Of a stretch of 64,000 bases of DNA, positions 33,771 to 43,325 are shown piece by piece. The DNA is from Armatimonadota bacterium (GTDB taxonomy: Bacteria; Sysuimicrobiota; Sysuimicrobiia; Sysuimicrobiales; Humicultoraceae): contig JAVHLY010000009.1 in the NCBI GenBank assembly GCA_031081585.1, forward strand, positions 1-64,000, written 5' to 3'. The position numbers and the translations under genes were made by a program. Every line of letters begins with the position of its first letter. The first letter of the stretch is position 1. Below the pieces are notes generated by a model. That model was given only the letters and a program-made list of their open reading frames with translations. It ran no database searches and was not told the DNA's origin.

Positions 33771-35029
33771 CACCCCAGCCGTTGCACCCAGTAGACGCCG
33801 AGCGCGTTCATGGCGATCCCGGCGGCGAGCAGCAGGTAGTCCACCACGCGTGGCGCGGGCCGCAGCGCGTAGGCCAGCGGCACCAGCAGGAAGACCCACC
33901 AGTCCAGACTGTAGCGGTACCCGAACTGCACCCACCCCACCGAGAAGTAGGCCAGCATCGGCAGCACGAGCGAGAGGACGACAGCGCCCCACGGCCACCA
34001 GACCTCCGGGGGTGGCGGCGTGAAGAGGAGCCGCGCCGCGAGCGGGCTCGTGAAGATCAAGGCGAGGCCCCATGGGGAGGGGCGGAGGAAGGGAGGTCCC
34101 TCCATCAGTTCCGGCCCCTGGAGGAACATGGCGTAGAGGTGGTGGGGGATGTAGCGCACGTTGAAGAAGCCCCACCGCGCCACCGCCTCCGCGTTGGGCG
34201 CCCCCATCGAGAGGAGGCGGTACCCGAGCTGCAGGGGGTCCCCGAAACGGGCCTGGTTGAAGGCCAGATAGATGAGGAGCCCCACGACCTGCACCGCGGC
34301 GAAGGCCCACAGGGCTGTAGGCCGGCGGTGGCGGGTCCAGAGGCACAGGGCTACCGCCGGCGCTGCCGGGAGCAGGCTCACCCGGCTCAGCCAGGCTGCC
34401 GCCAGGAGTGCACCTGCCACCGCGCCTCGAGCCGGCCCGGCCAGCTCCCAGACCAGCGCCGCCGCCGCCAGCACCACGACCACCTGGGCGAAGAACCAGG
34501 TCGTGCCGATGGCCGTGGCAGGCCACAGCACGCTCCCGAAGGCCAGCGCCGCCGCGGTGCACAGGCGCACCGCCCGGGGCAGTCCCAGCCGGCGCAGCCC
34601 CGCCGTGAAGACGGCGACGGCGAGCGCGGCCAATACCTGCCCGACCCGCCCCTGGTCCAGGTCCGTCCCCACCACCGCCACCAGAGGGAGGAGGAGGACG
34701 GCCGGCACCGGGGGGAAGGGGGCGTAGACCTTCCCATCCAGGTGGACGACGTCGTGGTAGTACGCCGGGAGGCCGCGCAGGTCGACGTGGCCGTGGAGGA
34801 AGGCGTCCGCCTGGTAGACGAAGTGGCGGTAGGCCTGGTTCGTCCGGGGCGTAGCGGCCAGGTAGACGGCCAGGACGGCGGCGAAGACGAGCAAGGTTTC
34901 TGCCGCTGTGCGGCGCGCGTCCACCTGCGCCGCGGAGCCGGCGGGCCGCCCGCGGCTCCTGCGTTCGAGCGCGTGTGAGGGCTCCCTCAGCGCCTCCCTC
35001 GTCTCCTCCGCGACCTCGCCGGTCTCCAC
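33767..35029 (-). CDS. Polytopic membrane protein, probable GT-C glycosyltransferase
   Basis: From GTG 35029, which has GGAGGAGGG just upstream, the product is 420 residues; an open frame reaches to 35269 but would overlap the divergent minor-pilin start. After a ~45-residue charged N-terminus come some ten hydrophobic helices. Loop motifs YQADAFLHGHVDL, HLDGKVYAPFPPVPAVLLLPL and the C-terminal FGYRYSLDWWVFLLVPLAYAL are common in uncharacterised GT-C proteins of high-GC bacteria. It is coupled to the GT87-like gene. No catalytic assignment is possible. Confidence 0.65.
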   Translation of the reverse strand: METGEVAEETREALREPSHALERRSRGRPAGSAAQVDARRTAAETLLVFAAVLAVYLAATPRTNQAYRHFVYQADAFLHGHVDLRGLPAYYHDVVHLDGKVYAPFPPVPAVLLLPLVAVVGTDLDQGRVGQVLAALAVAVFTAGLRRLGLPRAVRLCTAAALAFGSVLWPATAIGTTWFFAQVVVVLAAAALVWELAGPARGAVAGALLAAAWLSRVSLLPAAPAVALCLWTRHRRPTALWAFAAVQVVGLLIYLAFNQARFGDPLQLGYRLLSMGAPNAEAVARWGFFNVRYIPHHLYAMFLQGPELMEGPPFLRPSPWGLALIFTSPLAARLLFTPPPPEVWWPWGAVVLSLVLPMLAYFSVGWVQFGYRYSLDWWVFLLVPLAYALRPAPRVVDYLLLAAGIAMNALGVYWVQRLGW

Positions 35030-35258
35030 GCGTCCCTCCTCCACGCGTCCCTCGCTCGGCTCCGGAGGCCGTTGTCCTGAGGATACGCCGGAACGGGACC
35101 GGGATTCCGCCAGGACCGGGGCCGGGGGGGAGGAGGGTTCTGGCTGATCCGGTAGTAGGTTTAAGGAAGGTCCCGTGCTACGCTCCCTCCACGGTTCCCC
35201 ATCCCCGCCACTCCGGGCTCCTGCGTGCGCCCAGAGACCGGCCGCGTCAGGAGGGGAT

Positions 35259-36095
35259 ATGCCCGCCATGCGCCGGGGCTGCGAACTCGACCGAGGCGAC
35301 GCCGAGCGCTCCGGGAGCGATGCCGGCTACACCCTCATCGAGATCGTCGTCGGCCTGGCCGTCGTGGCCGTCGCCCTGGCGGGGGTCTACGGCCTGGTCC
35401 TCACCGCCATGCAGTCCTTTGGACTGGTGGAGGATGCCCTGGATGCCCAGCAGGCGGGGCGCCTCGTGGCCGAGCGGCTGGGCGAGGAAGTCCGGTGGGC
35501 GGAAGCGATCCTGCCTCTCGCCGGGTGCGGGGCAACCGGCCTGTGCCCCGACCGGGTGGCGCTGCGCATCCCCGCCGCCAATCCCATCCGTCCGGGCCGC
35601 CCCTACGGGGTGGAGTTCCGGTACGACCCGCGGCGCCAGGAGGTGGTGCGCCGCCAGGACGGCCAGGAGGCGGTGCTCGCCTCCGGCGTCGCCCAGCTCA
35701 CCTTCCGGTACCTGACCGCGCAGGGTGGGCAGCCCGCCCACGCCCGCGAGGTGGCCCGCCTGCAGGTCGAGGTGACCACGGCCTCCCCCGGCGGGAGGGG
35801 CGTGCGCAGGACCACACCGGCCGACATCCTCCTCCGCAACGTCGGGGTGGCGGAGCTCCCCTCGCCCGTTCCGACCGAGCCGCTCGCCGGTGAACCCGGA
35901 CGGGATCTCTCCTGGCGGCCCACCCCTCGGCCCGTGACGGCGCTCACCGCCGATGACCGAGCGCAGCCCTCCGCCCGGGCTAGGGGAGAGCGGCCGCCAG
36001 GCTCGGGCGAGGCCGTGCCGGAGGACGAGACCGCTTCCACGGAGGAGCGACCCGCCCCCGCCCCCACCCACGCGCCCGCCGGCTACCCGCGCTGA
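35259..36095 (+). CDS. Minor pilin PilW type, cassette A
   Basis: A 278-residue prepilin: leader of 30 residues, site AG before YTLIEIVVGLAVVAVALAGV, then [15 protein letters not shown] and LCPDRVALRIPAANPI. These are shared almost word for word with the cassette C protein at 43326. The final ~75 residues are Pro/Glu/Arg-rich but lack the regular Pro-Thr repeats of the other two copies. ATG 35259 has AGGAGGGG upstream. Cassette A has no PilV partner; a PilX-type gene follows four bases later. Confidence 0.8.
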   Translation: MPAMRRGCELDRGDAERSGSDAGYTLIEIVVGLAVVAVALAGVYGLVLTAMQSFGLVEDALDAQQAGRLVAERLGEEVRWAEAILPLAGCGATGLCPDRVALRIPAANPIRPGRPYGVEFRYDPRRQEVVRRQDGQEAVLASGVAQLTFRYLTAQGGQPAHAREVARLQVEVTTASPGGRGVRRTTPADILLRNVGVAELPSPVPTEPLAGEPGRDLSWRPTPRPVTALTADDRAQPSARARGERPPGSGEAVPEDETASTEERPAPAPTHAPAGYPR

Positions 36096-36099
36096 TTCC

Positions 36100-37971
36100 A
36101 TGCCCCGGCACACCCGTCCCGCCCCGGTGCGAGGTGCGGCGCTGCGCATGCGGCTGACCTCCGGCCGGGGAGGCCCGCTGGGGCGGGAGGACGGGGTCAT
36201 CTTCGTCACCGTGCTGGGGGTCATCCTCATCGTCACGCTGCTGGTCGGCGCGCTCGTGGTGGCGACGATGAGCGAGACGGCCCTCTCCAGCGGGCAATTG
36301 CGCGGGGCCCAGGCCCTCTTCCTGGCCGAGGCCGGGGCCTACCGTGCCCTGGCGGAGCTGCGCCACCGCCTCGCCGTGCAGCTCGACGCCCGTCTGGCCA
36401 CGGCGATAGGTGACGTACTGGCGGCGTGGTGCGCATCCGACCAGGGCGCCATGGTCGTGGCGGAGTTTGCCCACTTCGAGGGTCCCAGCGACTGGGGGGC
36501 CGATCCCGGCCGCAGTGAGGCGGTGCTGGCGCTGGGCGGCGGACGACCCATCGCGGCGCTGGGCCGGGACGGGCGAGAGGTCGGCACGTTCACCGCCGCG
36601 GTCCGGGTCCGTTCCGCCGGCGGTGACGCGCCACCGCCGGAATGCCGGTCCGGCGCCGAGGCGGAGGAACGCTACCGGTTCTTCGTCCACTACGAGGTCC
36701 TCTCCGTGGGGTCGGCCGGGGGGGCGCGGCGCGGCGTGCGCCTGAGCAGCCCGCCCGACCGGCCGGTGGAACTCCTACTGGAGCGGGCCAGCCTGGCGCG
36801 GTGGGCGCTCCTGCTGCTGGACACCTCAGAGACCTGGCTCACCGACGGCACCGTGGTGGACGGCCCCGCGCACACCAACGGGGAGTGGTGGATCTGGGGG
36901 GCGCCGGTCTTCGGGGGCCCGGTGAGCAGCGCGGCGCCCACGATCCGCTTCGGCAACTGCGGCGCGCCGGTGAGCCTGCGGCAGGCCGACAATCCCAGGA
37001 GCGGGAGCTGTGCGGGCGACCACCCGGTGTACCGGGGCGGGCAGCCACACCTGGGCGTCTCGCGCGTGGCCTTCCCGGACAGCCCGCCGAAGCCGGCGCG
37101 CGCGGCCCTGGGGCTCGACCCCGAGGGGCCCGACCCGGTCGACGCCGACATCCAGCGCGCGACCGCCGACCAGGCCGGCGCGCGTGGCGCGGTGCTCGTG
37201 GCCAACGACGGCGTCTCGGTGCGTCACCCGGACACGCGGCGGCCGGGCGGGCTCTACATCCGCGGCGACGTGGAGCGCATGGTGCTGGCCGCCGAGGGCC
37301 CCCGCCAGGTGATCCTGCTGCGGCTGGCCGAGGGACGGTCGCCGGTCTGGCGCGTGGAGATCGACTGGGCCGCGGAAGAGGTGCGGGTCGGCCAGGGCGA
37401 GCGCGCCGGGGCCGGCCGCACCTACCGGGGCCGTCCCAACGGGGTCGTCTTCGTCGAAGGGGCGATCAGGGGCCTGTCGGGAACGGTGCACCGCGACAGC
37501 GTCCTGACCATCGCCGCCTCGGGCGACATCCGTCTGGTGGACCACCTGGTCTACGCCGAGCCGCCCGGGCGGGGGGGCGAGGCGGTGAACCTCCTGGCGC
37601 TCTACAGCACGACGGGCAGCGTGCTGGTGGACGGGGCCGAGGCGCCCCGCGACCTCTACGTCGATGCGGTGGTGCTCGCCCCCCGTGGCCGCTTCGCCGT
37701 GGACGGGCACGACACGGTGGAGGACCGCGGGACCTTCCACTTGCTGGGCGGCATCGTGCAGGCCACCTTTGGCCCGGTGGGATCCTTCGACCCCCTGGCG
37801 GACCTGCGGCGGGGGTACGCCCGGGTGATCCGCCACGACAGGCGGCTGCAGGACCGGACCCCCCCGGCCCTGCCGCGGTCGGCGCGCTTCGCGGCGGTGC
37901 GACGCCCGCCCGACAGTCTCTACGACAAGCCGGTCTGGCAGGAGATCCCCGTGCCCCAGCGGTCGCCGTGA
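36100..37971 (+). CDS. Large PilX/ComZ-like minor pilin, cassette A
   Basis: A 623-residue protein. The N-terminal helix (IFVTVLGVILIVTLLVGALVVATM) is followed by a PilX-type [19 protein letters not shown]. The rest is a long beta-rich region resembling DUF4900/ComZ proteins. Landmarks shared with the 39962 and 44255 proteins are GPAHTNGEWWIWGAPVF, DSVLTIAASGDIRLVDHLVY, RDLYVDAVVLAPRG and the terminal SLYDKPVWQEI. In Thermus, ComZ is a tip minor pilin with a beta-solenoid insert. The repeated GLYIRGDVE / VVFVEGAIRG strands here fit such a solenoid. A pilus-tip adhesin or DNA-binding role is inferred. Confidence 0.8.
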   Translation: MPRHTRPAPVRGAALRMRLTSGRGGPLGREDGVIFVTVLGVILIVTLLVGALVVATMSETALSSGQLRGAQALFLAEAGAYRALAELRHRLAVQLDARLATAIGDVLAAWCASDQGAMVVAEFAHFEGPSDWGADPGRSEAVLALGGGRPIAALGRDGREVGTFTAAVRVRSAGGDAPPPECRSGAEAEERYRFFVHYEVLSVGSAGGARRGVRLSSPPDRPVELLLERASLARWALLLLDTSETWLTDGTVVDGPAHTNGEWWIWGAPVFGGPVSSAAPTIRFGNCGAPVSLRQADNPRSGSCAGDHPVYRGGQPHLGVSRVAFPDSPPKPARAALGLDPEGPDPVDADIQRATADQAGARGAVLVANDGVSVRHPDTRRPGGLYIRGDVERMVLAAEGPRQVILLRLAEGRSPVWRVEIDWAAEEVRVGQGERAGAGRTYRGRPNGVVFVEGAIRGLSGTVHRDSVLTIAASGDIRLVDHLVYAEPPGRGGEAVNLLALYSTTGSVLVDGAEAPRDLYVDAVVLAPRGRFAVDGHDTVEDRGTFHLLGGIVQATFGPVGSFDPLADLRRGYARVIRHDRRLQDRTPPALPRSARFAAVRRPPDSLYDKPVWQEIPVPQRSP

Positions 37972-38214
37972 CGCCGGAGGGGATCGTCACCACACCCAGC
38001 CCTGGTGGGGCCCAGGGGCGCCGCCATCCGGCGGACGGACAGACGCCTGACCACCCCCGGAAAATCCACCGGAACCGGCCGTTTCCCATACCGGGCGGCA
38101 GCCCGGCCGGCGTGCGGATCGGGCCTCCCCCGGCCGGGCATGTCGCCTCGGGGAGCGCGGGGGACGGTCTGGAGCGCACGCCAACGGGGCACGGTCTTCG
38201 GGAGGGGAGCCGGG

Positions 38215-38850
38215 ATGGGCCGGATGAGAGGCCAGCGGGGATTTACGCTCATCGAGATCCTGGTGGCGCTGTCGCTGCTGGCGGCCGTCATCCTCCTGAT
38301 CACCCGGGCCTTCCTCACGATCCTCAGCGTCACCGCCCAGGGCGGGAGCGTGACGGTGGCGACGGGACTGGCGGCACGTCAACTGGAGCAGCTGCGCACG
38401 TCGGTGGAGGCCCAGACGACCCGCGTGGGCTGGCGGAACGCCTTCTGCGCCATCGCCAACACCCCGCCCAACCCCAGCGATCCCCCGATCCCATTCGCGG
38501 CGCCCTTCGGGGCGTACAGCTACCGGATCCTGGTGAACGAGGCGGCGGTGACGGCGCGGGCGGGCCAGGAGGCGCTCCTCCTGCCGGCCTGGAACGTCGA
38601 GCCGAGCCTCCCGGGCGCCTCCCCCTACGCCCCGGACTGCGCGCGCGACGAGGACCCCTCGGTGGACGACCGGGTCCGCTGGGTGACGGTCGAGGTCTAC
38701 TTCCGCGCCCGTCCCGTGCCGGGCGAGGGGACAACGCGCCGGCCCCCACCGCACGTCTCCTGCCAGCTCGACCCTGCAGCCCTGCCCGACGAGGCCATCT
38801 GCGTCGTGCGCATGACGACGGCCATCCTGCGGGGGGCGTACCACCGCTAG
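38215..38850 (+). CDS. Minor pilin PilV type, cassette B
   Basis: A 211-residue prepilin with a nine-residue leader and site RG before FTLIEILVALSLLAAVILLITRA. The body contains PFAAPFGAYSYRILV and ends MTTAILRGAYHR, both matched in the cassette C PilV ([23 protein letters not shown]). GGGAGGGG precedes ATG 38215. The 243 bases upstream hold no gene and no recognised promoter. The PilW gene follows four bases after the stop. Confidence 0.82.
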   Translation: MGRMRGQRGFTLIEILVALSLLAAVILLITRAFLTILSVTAQGGSVTVATGLAARQLEQLRTSVEAQTTRVGWRNAFCAIANTPPNPSDPPIPFAAPFGAYSYRILVNEAAVTARAGQEALLLPAWNVEPSLPGASPYAPDCARDEDPSVDDRVRWVTVEVYFRARPVPGEGTTRRPPPHVSCQLDPAALPDEAICVVRMTTAILRGAYHR

Positions 38851-38853
38851 CCC

Positions 38854-39936
38854 ATGCGCCGGCGCGGTCCCATCCCCACGCTGCGGCGCTGGCCGCCACC
38901 GCGGGCCACGCGCGGCGTCACCCTGCTCGAAGTCCTCGTGGGGATCGCCGTCCTGGTGATCGTCGTCGGGTCGCTGTACGGGATGGTGCGCGAGTCGCTG
39001 CGCTCGGCGAGTGTGAACGAGGCCTTCATGGAGGTGCAGCAGCAGGCCCGCGTCGGCCTCTCGCGCATCGCCCAGGAAGCCCGGTGGGCCGCCGGCGTGG
39101 ACGTGGCCACCCTGGCCTGTCCGGCGCCGGCCCTCGCGCCCGACTGCGTCACCCTCGCCATCCCCGCTGACAACCCGCTCACCCGCACCGCCTACCGGGT
39201 GACCTTTCGGCTGAACGCCGCCCGCCAGCAGCTCGAGCGCGTGGAGGAGCGCGGCGTCGCGACGACGACCACGGTGCTGGCGACGCAGGTCAGCGACGTG
39301 GTCTTCCGCTACTTCGACGCCGCGAACGCGCCCACCACGATCCCCCTGAACGTCGTCCGCATCCAGGTGGACCTGCGGCTGACGCGCCCCGCCGGGCTGG
39401 CGCCGGCCCAGGGGGCCGGGCTCCTGGAGGGTGCGGTGCAGAGCGATGTCTTCCTCCGCCGCGCGGTGGCCACGCCCGGGATCCCTGTTCCCCCGGTGGC
39501 GGGCACGCCGCCGCCGCGCCCGGTCGTGACGCTCGGCGCCGGCGCGCCCACCCCCACGCCGACCCCGACGCCCACCCCCACGCCGACGCCCACCCCGCCT
39601 CCCACCCCGACCCCGGCGCCGACACCGACCCCCACGCCACGACCGAGTCCCACGCCGACCCCCCAGCCGACGCCGACGCCGGCGCCCACCCCGGCCCCGA
39701 CGCCCACGCCGGGACCCACGCCGCCACCGCCACCACCGACCCCGCTGCCGACACCGAGCCCGTCACCGAGCCCCAAACCCACCCCGACGCCCACCCCGAC
39801 GCCCAGGCCGACCCCGGCGCCGACACCCACCCCCACGCTTGCGCCGACCCCGCGGCCGACGCCGACCCCGCGGCCGACGCCGACCCCGACGCCGACCCCG
39901 ACCCCGACGCCCAAGCCGACGCCGCGGGGCCGCTGA
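38854..39936 (+). CDS. Minor pilin PilW type with long Pro-Thr tail, cassette B
   Basis: A 360-residue prepilin: site RG before [20 protein letters not shown], the PilW helix [20 protein letters not shown], and a beta domain with [12 protein letters not shown]. From about residue 231 to the end the protein is almost pure Pro and Thr (P-T-P-T with Ala, Arg, Lys, Ser, Gln interruptions and one six-proline run). Such tails are extended stalks and frequent O-glycosylation sites. Combined with a pilin helix, this would give a minor pilin projecting a rod from the pilus tip or surface. A PMT mannosyltransferase is encoded 7 kb upstream. Confidence 0.85.
   Translation: MRRRGPIPTLRRWPPPRATRGVTLLEVLVGIAVLVIVVGSLYGMVRESLRSASVNEAFMEVQQQARVGLSRIAQEARWAAGVDVATLACPAPALAPDCVTLAIPADNPLTRTAYRVTFRLNAARQQLERVEERGVATTTTVLATQVSDVVFRYFDAANAPTTIPLNVVRIQVDLRLTRPAGLAPAQGAGLLEGAVQSDVFLRRAVATPGIPVPPVAGTPPPRPVVTLGAGAPTPTPTPTPTPTPTPTPPPTPTPAPTPTPTPRPSPTPTPQPTPTPAPTPAPTPTPGPTPPPPPPTPLPTPSPSPSPKPTPTPTPTPRPTPAPTPTPTLAPTPRPTPTPRPTPTPTPTPTPTPKPTPRGR
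39547..39927 (+). repeat. Pro-Thr coding repeat in cassette B PilW
   Basis: About 380 bases of imperfect tandem units, mostly CC(C/G)AC(G/C), coding P-T repeats of about 125 residues. The opposite strand reads as Gly-Val repeats and is a shadow. Such tracts are prone to length change by slippage. Confidence 0.9.
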
Positions 39937-39961
39937 GCCAGGAGGAGAGGTGACCTCGACG

Positions 39962-42013
39962 ATGTGGAAGGCCCTCGGTCGCGATCAGGCAGGCGTGGCC
40001 CTGTTGAGCGCCGTTCTGGCCGTCATCGTCCTGACCATCGTCGTGGCCGCGCTGGCCATGGCCACGATGAGCGAGACGGGTCTCTCCTACGCCCAGAGCC
40101 GCGGCGCCCAGGCGCTCCACCTGGCCGAGGCCGGCGCCTACCGCGCGCTGGCCGAGCTGCGCTACCGGTTGCGCCACCCCAACCAGCTCTCCGCCCGCGT
40201 GACCTTCGCCGACGGCAACCTCCTGCGCACCTGGTGCCAGACCAACCGCGGCCAGGCGTGGAAGGTGGTGGCCGCCTTCGCCGGCGACCCCGGCGAGTGG
40301 CAGGAGGACGACGCGCAGCGCTACGCCTGGCTCCCGCTGGGGAGCGCGGCCGTCCCCATCGAGGTCCGCGACGCGGCGGGGAACGTCGTGGGCGCGTGGT
40401 ACGCCACGGTCTACGTGCGGCCGGCCGACAACTCCCCGGGGCCGGGGTCCAACGACTGCCAGCCACCGCCGCCCTTCCCCCCGCAGTACTTCCGCATGCC
40501 GCTCGACTACTTCATCGTGGCCACCGGCGTCACCCAGGAGGCTCGCCGCACCATCTGCCTGAAGTCCGTGGCCAACACCGCCGCCTGCGGCGCCTGGCTG
40601 GCCGCCCCCGACAAGGGCGACCCGCGATGGGACAGCGACCAGGGGTTCCCCCTGGTTATCGGGCTGCGCTGCTACGTTTGCTTCGCCTCGGCCACGCTGG
40701 ACACGGCGTTCGACGCGACCAACCCGGTCTGGTTGGTGGACACGACGGTCTTCTCCGGGCCGGTGCACACGAACAGCCGCTTCGCCATCTGGGGGGCCCC
40801 GACGTTCCGCTCCACGGTGAGCCAGGTCCTGTCCAACGTGCTTTTCGGCAACTGCGGCACGCCCCAGCTCCTCGCCGCGGACAGCAACCCGTCCTGCGAC
40901 CGGCCGGCCTACCAGGGCGCGCCGCTGGCGCGCGGGCCGGCCGACAACGTGCAGGTGCTGAACCCGCCCGGGGACTACAGCCCCTTCCGCGCCGTCATCG
41001 GCGATGCCCCCACCACGCGGCCCCTCCAGCCCAGTGAAGCCCAGGTGCGCAGCCGCACCACCGACCCGGCCATCGACGTCGCCGCCCGCAACCAGACGAT
41101 CAACGGCGTGCGGCTGCCCCCGGGCATCTACTTCATGGACGAGTGCGCCGCGGCGACCTGCGGCGGCATCTTCGTCCATGGGGACGTCCGCAACCTGGTG
41201 CTGCAGTGCACGGCGATGCCTTGCCGCGCCGGCCTGCAGGAGATCGTGGTCGTGCACGCCGACCCCGCGGTCCCGGCGAAGAAGTTCGTCCTCCTGCCGG
41301 GCGGAGCGGTGCGCGTCTGTCCGGGGGCCGTGGCCTGGAACGACGCCGCCTGCGTCGACACGGGGAAGCAGTGGAACGGCATGCTCTTTGTGAACGGCAG
41401 CGTGCTGAGCGATCCGCGCGACCCGCGGACCGGCCTGTACGGCACCGTGCACCCCGACACCCGCCTGACCATCGCCGCCGACGGCGAGATCCGCGTGACC
41501 AACCACCTGGTCTACGCCCAGCCGCCCACCGGGCCCACTGACCCGGTGGCCAACGTGCTCGGGCTGTACGCCTGGTGCTCCAGCCCCCGCACCGGCGACC
41601 CGTCCTCCTGCGACGCGAGCAACCCGCGCGACGACGCGCCGCGGATCCGTCCCCGGGACGTGACGGTCGTGGGGGACATGACCCCCAACGACCTCTACAT
41701 CGACGCCGGGGTGCTCGCGCCGTGGGGACAGTTCTGGGTGGAGGGGTGGAACAGGCTGCCCGACAAGGGGACCCTCCACTTCCTGGGCGGGGCCACCCAG
41801 AAGCGCTTCGGGGAGTTCGGCGGCTTCGATCCCATCACCGGGTACGGGCGCGAGATGGCCTTCGACCAGCGCTTCCTCTACAACACGGCCCCCCCGTTCA
41901 TCCCGCTGACCACGCAGTTCACCGCGCTGCTGTGGCCCAACATGCCCGACCCGCGCGATCGCGTCGACCTCCTCTACGACCGCCCCATCTGGGAGGAGCT
42001 GGTGCGCGACTAG
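39962..42013 (+). CDS. Large PilX/ComZ-like minor pilin, cassette B
   Basis: A 683-residue protein from ATG 39962 (GAGGTGA upstream; GTG 39950 possible). It has the N-terminal helix [24 protein letters not shown] and the PilX segment [20 protein letters not shown] large Cys-containing beta region has the family landmarks [78 protein letters not shown] and [11 protein letters not shown]. Repeated strands such as [16 protein letters not shown] and [10 protein letters not shown] fit a beta-solenoid. Paired Cys residues suggest disulfides in the envelope. It is the longest of three paralogues; probable pilus-tip protein. Confidence 0.82.
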   Translation: MWKALGRDQAGVALLSAVLAVIVLTIVVAALAMATMSETGLSYAQSRGAQALHLAEAGAYRALAELRYRLRHPNQLSARVTFADGNLLRTWCQTNRGQAWKVVAAFAGDPGEWQEDDAQRYAWLPLGSAAVPIEVRDAAGNVVGAWYATVYVRPADNSPGPGSNDCQPPPPFPPQYFRMPLDYFIVATGVTQEARRTICLKSVANTAACGAWLAAPDKGDPRWDSDQGFPLVIGLRCYVCFASATLDTAFDATNPVWLVDTTVFSGPVHTNSRFAIWGAPTFRSTVSQVLSNVLFGNCGTPQLLAADSNPSCDRPAYQGAPLARGPADNVQVLNPPGDYSPFRAVIGDAPTTRPLQPSEAQVRSRTTDPAIDVAARNQTINGVRLPPGIYFMDECAAATCGGIFVHGDVRNLVLQCTAMPCRAGLQEIVVVHADPAVPAKKFVLLPGGAVRVCPGAVAWNDAACVDTGKQWNGMLFVNGSVLSDPRDPRTGLYGTVHPDTRLTIAADGEIRVTNHLVYAQPPTGPTDPVANVLGLYAWCSSPRTGDPSSCDASNPRDDAPRIRPRDVTVVGDMTPNDLYIDAGVLAPWGQFWVEGWNRLPDKGTLHFLGGATQKRFGEFGGFDPITGYGREMAFDQRFLYNTAPPFIPLTTQFTALLWPNMPDPRDRVDLLYDRPIWEELVRD

Positions 42014-42025
42014 GCCGGCAGGGGC

Positions 42026-42547
42026 ATGGCGGAGGCGGACGGAACAGGGATGGCGATGGGACGCTCCTCCGCTGGACCGGGCCGTGACCAGCAGGGCCTC
42101 TCGCTGGTCGAGGTGGTCGTGGTGGTGGTGCTGCTGGGCATCCTCCTGGCGCTGAGCCTGGGGGGCCGCAGCCTCATCGACGACCGCCGGCTGGCCGGCG
42201 CCGCCCGCACGCTGGTCGGGGACCTGCGCCTGGTGGAGCAGCGGGCCCGCACCGAGCGGCGCTGCTGGCGGGTGACCTTCGACCCGGCCGGCGAGGCCTA
42301 CACCCTGCAGTTCACCACCGATCCGTGGGACGTCACCACCGGGTGCCCGGCCACCGGCTGGCAGCCGCTGCGGGCCGTGACCCTGCCCTCGCGCATCGAC
42401 CTGGCCAGCACCTCCTTCGCGGGCAACACGATGACCGTCTCGCCGTTCGGCAACCCCAACGCGGGGGCCGTGGTGCTGCGCACGCCCGGCGGGGGGCAGC
42501 GCCGCGTGGTGGTGAACGTGGGCGGCCGCGTCGAGCTCGCCCCATAG
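42026..42547 (+). CDS. Minor pseudopilin FimT/GspH type, cassette C
   Basis: A 173-residue prepilin with site QG before LSLVEVVVVVVLLGILLALSL, followed by an amphipathic helix (AARTLVGDLRLVEQRARTERR) and a beta domain ending VVVNVGGRVELAP. These are FimT/GspH features, with two Cys in the middle. ATG 42026 gives a 23-residue leader; ATG 42050 is also possible. It is 13 bases after the cassette B PilX gene. Its strong similarity in type to the 4813 gene makes cassette C a complete H-I-J-K set like operon 1. Confidence 0.78.
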   Translation: MAEADGTGMAMGRSSAGPGRDQQGLSLVEVVVVVVLLGILLALSLGGRSLIDDRRLAGAARTLVGDLRLVEQRARTERRCWRVTFDPAGEAYTLQFTTDPWDVTTGCPATGWQPLRAVTLPSRIDLASTSFAGNTMTVSPFGNPNAGAVVLRTPGGGQRRVVVNVGGRVELAP

Positions 42548-42744
42548 CCGGATCGGGAGAACTTCCCCGGACGTTCAGGCCAAACTCCCGGCACGCTCCC
42601 GTCCATCCCCCTGCGACCAAATGTCAGCAAATGTAGCGAAACGAGGGACGCGCGCCAGGGGCGTCGAATGAGCCCGTGTTCACAGACCAGCCGACAACCC
42701 TTGTCGCTGCAGCACTCACGGCCGAGTGGAGGGAGTGGCGTCTC

Positions 42745-43314
42745 GTGCCCTGGCCGCCTGGAAACCTGTCTCACCCTCCCTGCCGTGCGCGTCCGACCCG
42801 GATCCCGCGCCGCGGGCAGGGACGATGGGCCGAGCGCGGCCTCACCTTGCTGGAAGTCGTGGTGGCCCTCACGCTGGCGGCACTGGCGCTGCTCTTTGCG
42901 GCGCGTGCTGCCGCCACCATCCTGGTCGTGACCAACCGCAGCGGCAGCGCGACGGTGGCGGCGAACCTGGCGGCCCGCACGCTCGAGGAGGTGCGGGCGC
43001 GCGTCGAGGCCCAGCCCACCCTGGCGCAGTGGACCGCGGCCTGGGACGCCCTGACCTCGCAAGGCCCGACCCCCTTCGCCCCGCCCTTCGGGGCCTACGC
43101 CTACGAGATCCTGGTGGACCAGGTGGCGATGGCGTCCGCCCCGGTGCCCTGCCGCGTGGCCCGCGACCCGACCGGGCCCCCGTGCCCCATCACGGGGAAC
43201 GCCGCCACGGACAGCAACCTGGTCAAGTGGGTGACCGTGCGGGTCTACCACGACGGCCTGCTGCGGGCCGAACTCTCCTCCGCGATCCTGCGCGGGATGT
43301 GGTGGCGGAGTTGA
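42745..43314 (+). CDS. Minor pilin PilV type, cassette C
   Basis: A 189-residue prepilin from GTG 42745 (GGAGGGAG nine bases upstream; GTG 42676 would lengthen the leader by 23 residues). The site is RG before [21 protein letters not shown]. Its body matches the cassette B PilV in [27 protein letters not shown] and the terminal [10 protein letters not shown]. The preceding 197 bases contain an AT-richer patch with a near repeat (AAATGTCAGC, AAATGTAGC, 42617-42640) but no recognised promoter. Confidence 0.78.
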   Translation: MPWPPGNLSHPPCRARPTRIPRRGQGRWAERGLTLLEVVVALTLAALALLFAARAAATILVVTNRSGSATVAANLAARTLEEVRARVEAQPTLAQWTAAWDALTSQGPTPFAPPFGAYAYEILVDQVAMASAPVPCRVARDPTGPPCPITGNAATDSNLVKWVTVRVYHDGLLRAELSSAILRGMWWRS

Positions 43315-43325
43315 GGGCGGTGGGC

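Noticed and set aside
35159-35180. GTTTAA before cassette A, a classical SigB -35 box
   Set aside because: No GGGTA-like -10 element at 12-16 bases; the following sequence is GTGCTACG.
39309-39914. Minus-strand frames encoding long Gly-Val repeats (also at 43763-44230)
   Set aside because: They are the antisense of the Pro-Thr repeats of PilW genes with good prepilin features and ribosome sites on the plus strand.
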